Source of the DNA: Eonycteris spelaea
Taxonomy: Eukaryota > Chordata > Mammalia > Chiroptera > Pteropodidae
Direction of reading: 5' to 3'
Assembly (NCBI GenBank): GCA_003508835.1
Contig: PUFA01000077.1
Coordinates: 3,548,001 to 3,612,000, forward strand
DNA: 64,000 nt
A model generated the notes under the pieces. The model did no database searches and was not told the origin of the DNA. It worked only from the letters and a program-made list of their open reading frames with translations. Below are positions 59,511 to 64,000 of the stretch, one piece after another. The position numbers and the translations under genes were made by a program. Position 1 is the stretch's first letter, and each line of letters begins with the position of its first letter.

Positions 59511-59704
59511 CTTTGAGAGGGATGCTTTTAATAAGAAATCACAAATCAGTTTCCCCATTGAGCAGAACTTTTGGAATTTAACAGATCTTGGATTGAATTG
59601 TAAGAATTGTGAGATCTTGCCCGTTAAACCTCTTCAGACCTTTATTTTTTTTTTATTCTAAAAATGGGAATAACAGTTAACTCCTTCAGAGGGTGGTTTT
59701 GTTA

Positions 59705-59932
59705 GGTGTAGGCAAACCTTTTCTGTAAAGGGTCATATAACAAATATTTTAGCTCTTAAGGACTGTACAATAATCCTTATCACAAGTACTCAGATTGCTA
59801 TTGTAGCCTGAAAGCAGCCACAAACTATATGGGAACGAACGGAGGTGGCTGTGTTCCAGTAAAATTTAATTTAAAAAAACAGGTGGCGACCAGAATTTGG
59901 CCTGCAGGCTGTAATTTGCCAATCCCTGGTTT
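59705..59932 (+). mobile_element. hAT-type MER element remnant
   Basis: Carries TAGGCAAACCTTTTCTGTAAAG, GTAGCCTGAAAGCAGCCAC, GGTGGCTGTGTTCCAGTAAAA and AATTTGGCCTGCAGGCTGTA, the familiar order of the hAT-derived repeat that opens with GTCRGCAAACT. The exact subfamily is not assigned. Confidence 0.7.
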
Positions 59933-60974
59933 TGAGCATTACATAAGATAATGTATGTGCCCTGCATAATCCCTAGAATTCAACAAGTCATCAAAAATGG
60001 TAGTATACTTACAGCATGAGATGGTCAGTACTTCTTAGTTGGGTTAAAAAAAAAAAAAAAAGAATCCCAACTAAATTCAAGGAAATTTAACGTTATCTGG
60101 AAACTCTGAAACCTTTTTGGGTAAATGTATAATTTGGATAGACTTCTGAAAATTTATCAACACTTACTTTATCAATACTACCTTATAGGTAGGATTGCCA
60201 AAGACAGTACTTTTTTTTTAGTATTTTCAATGTTTGGGACACATTTATACTAAAAAAGTATTGATGATTTATTTGAAATTGAAATTTAACTGGAGAATCC
60301 TGGGGTTTTTTGTTGTTGTTATCATTGTCTGTTATGTTGTCCGTGTTCTTCGGAATCTGACGACCCTACCTATAGACCTCTACGGTTCCATAATTTGGGA
60401 ACCACTGGTTTCATTTATAACAAGAATAACCAAACACAAGCAACATCTTGTTCTTTCAGGGAGGAAAAGAATTGCATTCTTATGGAATTATCCTAAGGTT
60501 CAAAATTAATAAGTCCCCTGGGTAGAAGCCACTGCAACACTATGAGACAACCAGCACTCTGCACTCACGGGTGCCAAGAACAAGCTTAGGTCACCCAAGG
60601 AAAAAGTGCAATAATCTTGCATTTGTTCCTGCTGATTAAAGTCAGACAGCTTCCTGGAAAATGTGAGGCGCCCCTCACGTCGTTATGTTGAATTAGTATC
60701 TGAGCAGTATTAATGATGGAAAAACTCAATTATATCCAACATGTCCAAAGTTTTGCAGTTGGATTTGTCAGTAATTAAACTGTGTACTGAGAAAGCCCAT
60801 TTTGTCAGTAAACAAAGCTTCTGAGTGGAGAAGGACTATTCTGTGCACGTAAACATAGGCGCCTGAATTCTCGATAAATCTTTGATAATGAAGATGTGGG
60901 TGGGGTAGGTGCTTTAGGGCAACAGATATCTTCCAACAAACAAGATTACAAAATCATTCTCAGGGGATTTACAG

Positions 60975-60977
60975 AAA

Positions 60978-61022
<45 letters not shown>
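60975..61022. repeat. GA dinucleotide microsatellite
   Basis: About 21 uninterrupted GA units preceded by AAAGAGAAAG, in the upstream intergenic region. Confidence 0.97.
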
Positions 61023-61026
<4 letters not shown>

Positions 61027-61144
61027 TTGGCTTAGTATGCCACAACCCAGGTTTTATCAAACTTTAAAGAAGGAAGATGATATCTGACATCACCATGAAG
61101 GTCAAAGGCATCAGGTTTTAATTAATTAAAATAGTACAGTATTT

Positions 61145-61285
61145 ACTATCAAGAGGCCCATGTTTCAGTTTCAGCTCTACCACTTCCAAGCTGTGCAAAC
61201 TTGAATAATTCCCTTAGCTTCTCTGAACCTCCAATTCTTAGCCCTCAACCAGAGATATAAAAAGTCCCACCTCTTATGTTTTGGT
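61145..61285 (+). repeat. MIR fragment
   Basis: Contains CAGCTCTACCACTTCCAAGC and CTTAGCTTCTCTGAACCTCC. Confidence 0.7.
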
Positions 61286-61469
61286 TCGGGTCAAAGGGAG
61301 ATAATGGATACAAAAAGAATTTGCTAAACTGTAAAAGAGCAATATCCTGCCATCTGTCATTCCTAGGAACAACAGCAGAATCCCTGGTGACGGAAGAGCA
61401 AAATAATGTTGTATGGCGTGTTCCCAGCAGGAGCCATGCTAAAGGAATTACGCTCTCATGAAATCCGTG

Positions 61470-61800
61470 TTAATGTGCTAGGGCTGCCATAGCAAAATAT
61501 CACAAACTGGGTGGCTTAAAAAACATAAATTTATGGTCTCACAGTGCCAGAGGCTAGAAGTCCAAAATCGAGAAGTTGGCAGAGCTGGTTTCCTCTAAGG
61601 ACCGTGAAGGAGGGACAAGTTCCAGGCCTCTCTTCTTGCTGGTAGGTGGCCATCTTCTCCCTGCATCTCTTCATATCATCTTTTCTCCATGTGTGTCTCT
61701 GTGTCAGATTTTCCCTTTCTATCAGGATGCTAGTCATATTGGATGAGGGCCCACCCTGATGACCTCACTTTGCTTTGATTACCTCTGTAAAGATGCTGTG
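61470..61800 (-). mobile_element. MaLR-type (MLT1/MST-like) solitary LTR, reverse orientation
   Basis: Reads GGGCTGCCATAGCAAAATATC, AACTGGGTGGCTTAAAAAAC, GAGGCTAGAAGTCCAAAATC, GGTGGCCATCTTCTCCCTGC and GGATGAGGGCCCACCCTGATG, the reverse complement order of MaLR LTRs. It has no internal coding sequence and is an old endogenous retroviral LTR remnant. Confidence 0.75.
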
Positions 61801-62120
61801 GTGGTTAATTGTATACGTTACTTTGGGCTGAAGAATGCCCTGAGAGCTGGCAAAACGTTTCTGGGTGTGTCTGTGAGGGTGTTTCTGGCAGAGATTAGCA
61901 TTTGCATCCTTGAGTAAAGAAGATGGCCCCCTGTCAACTATAATTGAAAAATAAAATATTATTTTGGGGAAAAAAAAAGGAGCTGGCCCTCACCAATGCA
62001 GGTGGACATCATTCGAGTCACTGTGGCCCTGAATAGAACAAGGCAGAAGAAGGGTGACCATACGTTTTCCTGGCTCTCCAGCTTGGATATGACAGACCAT
62101 GGGACTTCTCAGCCTCCGCA
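61798..62120 (+). mobile_element. MLT2-like (ERVL) LTR remnant, interrupted
   Basis: Contains GTGGTTAATTGTATACGTTAC, TCTGTGAGGGTGTTTCTGGC, GAGATTAGCATTTGCATCC and, after a 48-base insertion (61930-61977), CTCACCAATGCAGGTGGACATC and GGGACTTCTCAGCCTCC. It is an ancient LTR with no coding capacity. Confidence 0.7.
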
Positions 62121-62125
62121 AGCCA

Positions 62126-62195
62126 ATCTCTCTCTCTCGCTCGCTCTCCTCCTTTCTGCTTCTCAATGCCTCCCCTCTCTCTTTCTTTCTCTCTC
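62126..62195. repeat. CT-rich low-complexity tract
   Basis: CTCTCT and CGCT units and CTTTCTTT at the end of the MLT2-like LTR. Confidence 0.9.
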
Positions 62196-62579
62196 ATACA
62201 ACACATACCCGATATTTCAATGGACTTTTAGGACCCAGGCACAATACATTTTATATCTCGCTCTGCACACTCCTCCTAAAAATAAAAAGTCAAAAAGCTA
62301 CAATTTATTGAAAGCTTTTGGACTCCTAATCCTTGTGCCTTTTTCTCTGAGAAAATACAATCAGTATTATGCCTTCATGGATGGCAATGAGATTTAATAA
62401 AAGAAAAATGAAGACAGAGCACACCACCAAAGACATCTGTTGATCCATCTGTTAACCATCTCTCCTTTAACACATATATTCAACCAGTCACTAATCCAGC
62501 CCACAGGTGTCCTTCGCATCCAGAAAAGTATCACAAGATCTGGGCCCTTTCTGAAATTAGGGTTTTAAATTAATTAATG

Positions 62580-62760
62580 CAAGTTGAACATAACCATGTG
62601 CCAGATGCTTCCACATATTTTATGGTTAGTTAAAATTCCCAGCACCTGTTATCCCTTTTTAATAGGGAAAACCATCGCTCTGAGAAGAAGTAAATTTAAA
62701 ACTAGTAAATGCCAAAGCCCAGGTCCTGTGACTCCAAATTCATGGCCAATACCACACATT
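62580..62760 (-). repeat. MIR-like fragment, reverse orientation
   Basis: CATGTGCCAGATGCTTCCAC, AAAATTCCCAGCACCTGTTATC and AAAACTAGTAAATGCCAAAGC follow the reversed MIR order, with high divergence. Confidence 0.5.
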
Positions 62761-63699
62761 GCACTGGGATCCTCTCAAAAGATAAAAATGCACAATTGGA
62801 TTTATGCTGGCTCTTATCAATCATCACCTACTCTCCCAAGTATCTATTGAATGAATTAGTCCTTTGATTAGAGATTTTTAACCTGAGGTTTATGACAACT
62901 TCAGGGGGTCCAAGGGTAGATTTGTGTGAACTCCTTCAAAGTTTGTGAAAAGTGCCATATGTTGTACGCTGCACATTTTTTTTCCCTGAGATTAATGTAT
63001 ATCCAAATCTCGAAAGAACCATAGCTTTAAACAAGAACGCCTTGAGACTTGAAAAACTCTCCATGGAACATAATCATCATTCGTCTTTCTGTCTAGAGTT
63101 TTGGGATGCACATATTTCTCTCTTTAGAGAATCAAAACTGAATTCTCTCACCTCTAGTCTCCCAAAGCCTATCCCAAAGCCTCCGTCATTCTCTAGAAGT
63201 CCTTAGAAATCTCACCTGCTGGTCCCTTCTGAGGCCACTGGATACCTTCTCTGATATCAAAAGACACCAGCTTCTATCTTTGACCTCAGTTTATCAAAAG
63301 ACTCTTAGAAGCAGACCTCTCTTGGCCTTCAGTATTCTCTTCCCATGCCAGGTTTAGCCTGAAAAAGGATTTCTTTGCCTTCATAAAGCCAAAGCAAAAT
63401 TACAAAAGGCCTTTCTTGGAGTTTTTCTTAGCATTGGACAAGGTTAGGATAGATTCAGGTAGCAATAAGAGAAATCCATCATTGGAGATGCAGATTGGAG
63501 AGAGAGCTGGTAGACCCGGAAATATAGGCATTATCTCAAATACCTAGAAAGTCTAAATTCTTCCTTTGTTAAATAAGTGGAAGACTATGCCTTTTCCTGA
63601 TAATGAGTTGATCTTCATCCTTCTTTCTTAACTGTATTGTATTACAGATGATAATTTCCAGATATGCTTTTGTATCATTGTCATCCTAGTCAATGCCTG

Positions 63700-63990
63700 A
63701 ACACAATAGACACTGACAAGAATTGCATAAGAATTCACAAGACTTCACTGAGCATCCCGGTTCGGTCCAGGCTCTAAGGACGCTAAGACAAAAAGAGCCG
63801 ATTCCTGCTCTTGAGGAGTTTACAGAACAGTGGAGGACAGATAAGTAAATAGATAGTGGCAATAAAGAATGGTAAATGCTCTTATAGAGGGAATCAAGGG
63901 AGCTCTGGGAAGGGCTATATGGAGGGCTATATAGAAGGGCTATATGGTCTGGGTCATCTCCAAGAGAAAATGGCTCTAGGCCAAGTCTTT
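63700..63990 (+). repeat. L2-like LINE remnant with a small local tandem
   Basis: TTCCTGCTCTTGAGGAGTTTA and AACAGTGGAGGACAGATAAG are L2-like. Near its end GGGCTATAT repeats three times (63911-63950, period about 13). Confidence 0.45.
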
Positions 63991-64000
63991 AAGGAAAAAT

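Larger units (their letters stand above)
58000..64000. other. Distal intergenic region
   Basis: Holds hAT, MIR, MaLR and MLT2-type LTR and L2 remnants and a GA microsatellite. 58380-58620 is relatively GC-rich and open on both strands but matches nothing I know. About 60190-60420 looks like an old unassigned repeat ending GGGAACCACTGG. Confidence 0.55.

Overview
The window is mammalian nuclear DNA. It is AT-rich and intron-dominated, with old mammalian repeats (MIR, L2, MER5-like hAT elements, old L1s, MaLR and MLT2-type LTRs), many microsatellites and no prokaryotic gene organisation. No Alu, carnivore SINEC, bovine tA or pig PRE sequences were recognised. The L1 3' ends resemble those of laurasiatherian mammals. 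A bat or another SINE-poor laurasiatherian is possible, but this is a low-confidence inference.

The one gene recognised is the 5' part of ENPP2 (autotaxin, secreted lysophospholipase D) on the minus strand. Fourteen coding exons were placed by splice sites, phase and protein similarity: exon 1 at 42887-42919 (initiator ATG), then 42534-42636, 33329-33483, 29567-29692, 27373-27432, 25470-25567, 25167-25246, 24257-24376, 17484-17539, 12517-12582, 11813-11885, 6886-7041, 4992-5100 and 2038-2163. They encode the signal peptide with furin site, both somatomedin-B-like domains and the first part of the phosphodiesterase domain. Visible catalytic residues are Asp172, Thr210, Asn231, Asp312, His316 and, in beta numbering, Asp359 and His360. 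The rest of the gene lies beyond the left edge.

The exon at 6886-7041 is the 52-codon polybasic cassette that distinguishes the alpha isoform. It is phase 0 on both sides, so skipping it gives the beta-type protein.

Two exons are one base short of an intact frame: exon 3 (155 instead of 156 nt) and exon 5 (60 instead of 61 nt). Both losses abut short G/C runs while splice sites and all other exons are intact, so I favour homopolymer errors in the assembly over real inactivation.

Positions 1-42886 are otherwise ENPP2 introns. About 42920-43020 is the 5' UTR and likely core promoter. From there to 64000 is upstream intergenic sequence with L2, MIR, MER5-like, L1 and LTR remnants and no gene I can support. 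I found no exotic system. The most interesting items are the two frameshifts, a triplicated 36-bp unit abutting the exon 10 acceptor, the weak acceptor of the alpha exon, a 65-bp direct repeat flanking exon 13 and a G-rich Sp1/G4-like island in intron 3.
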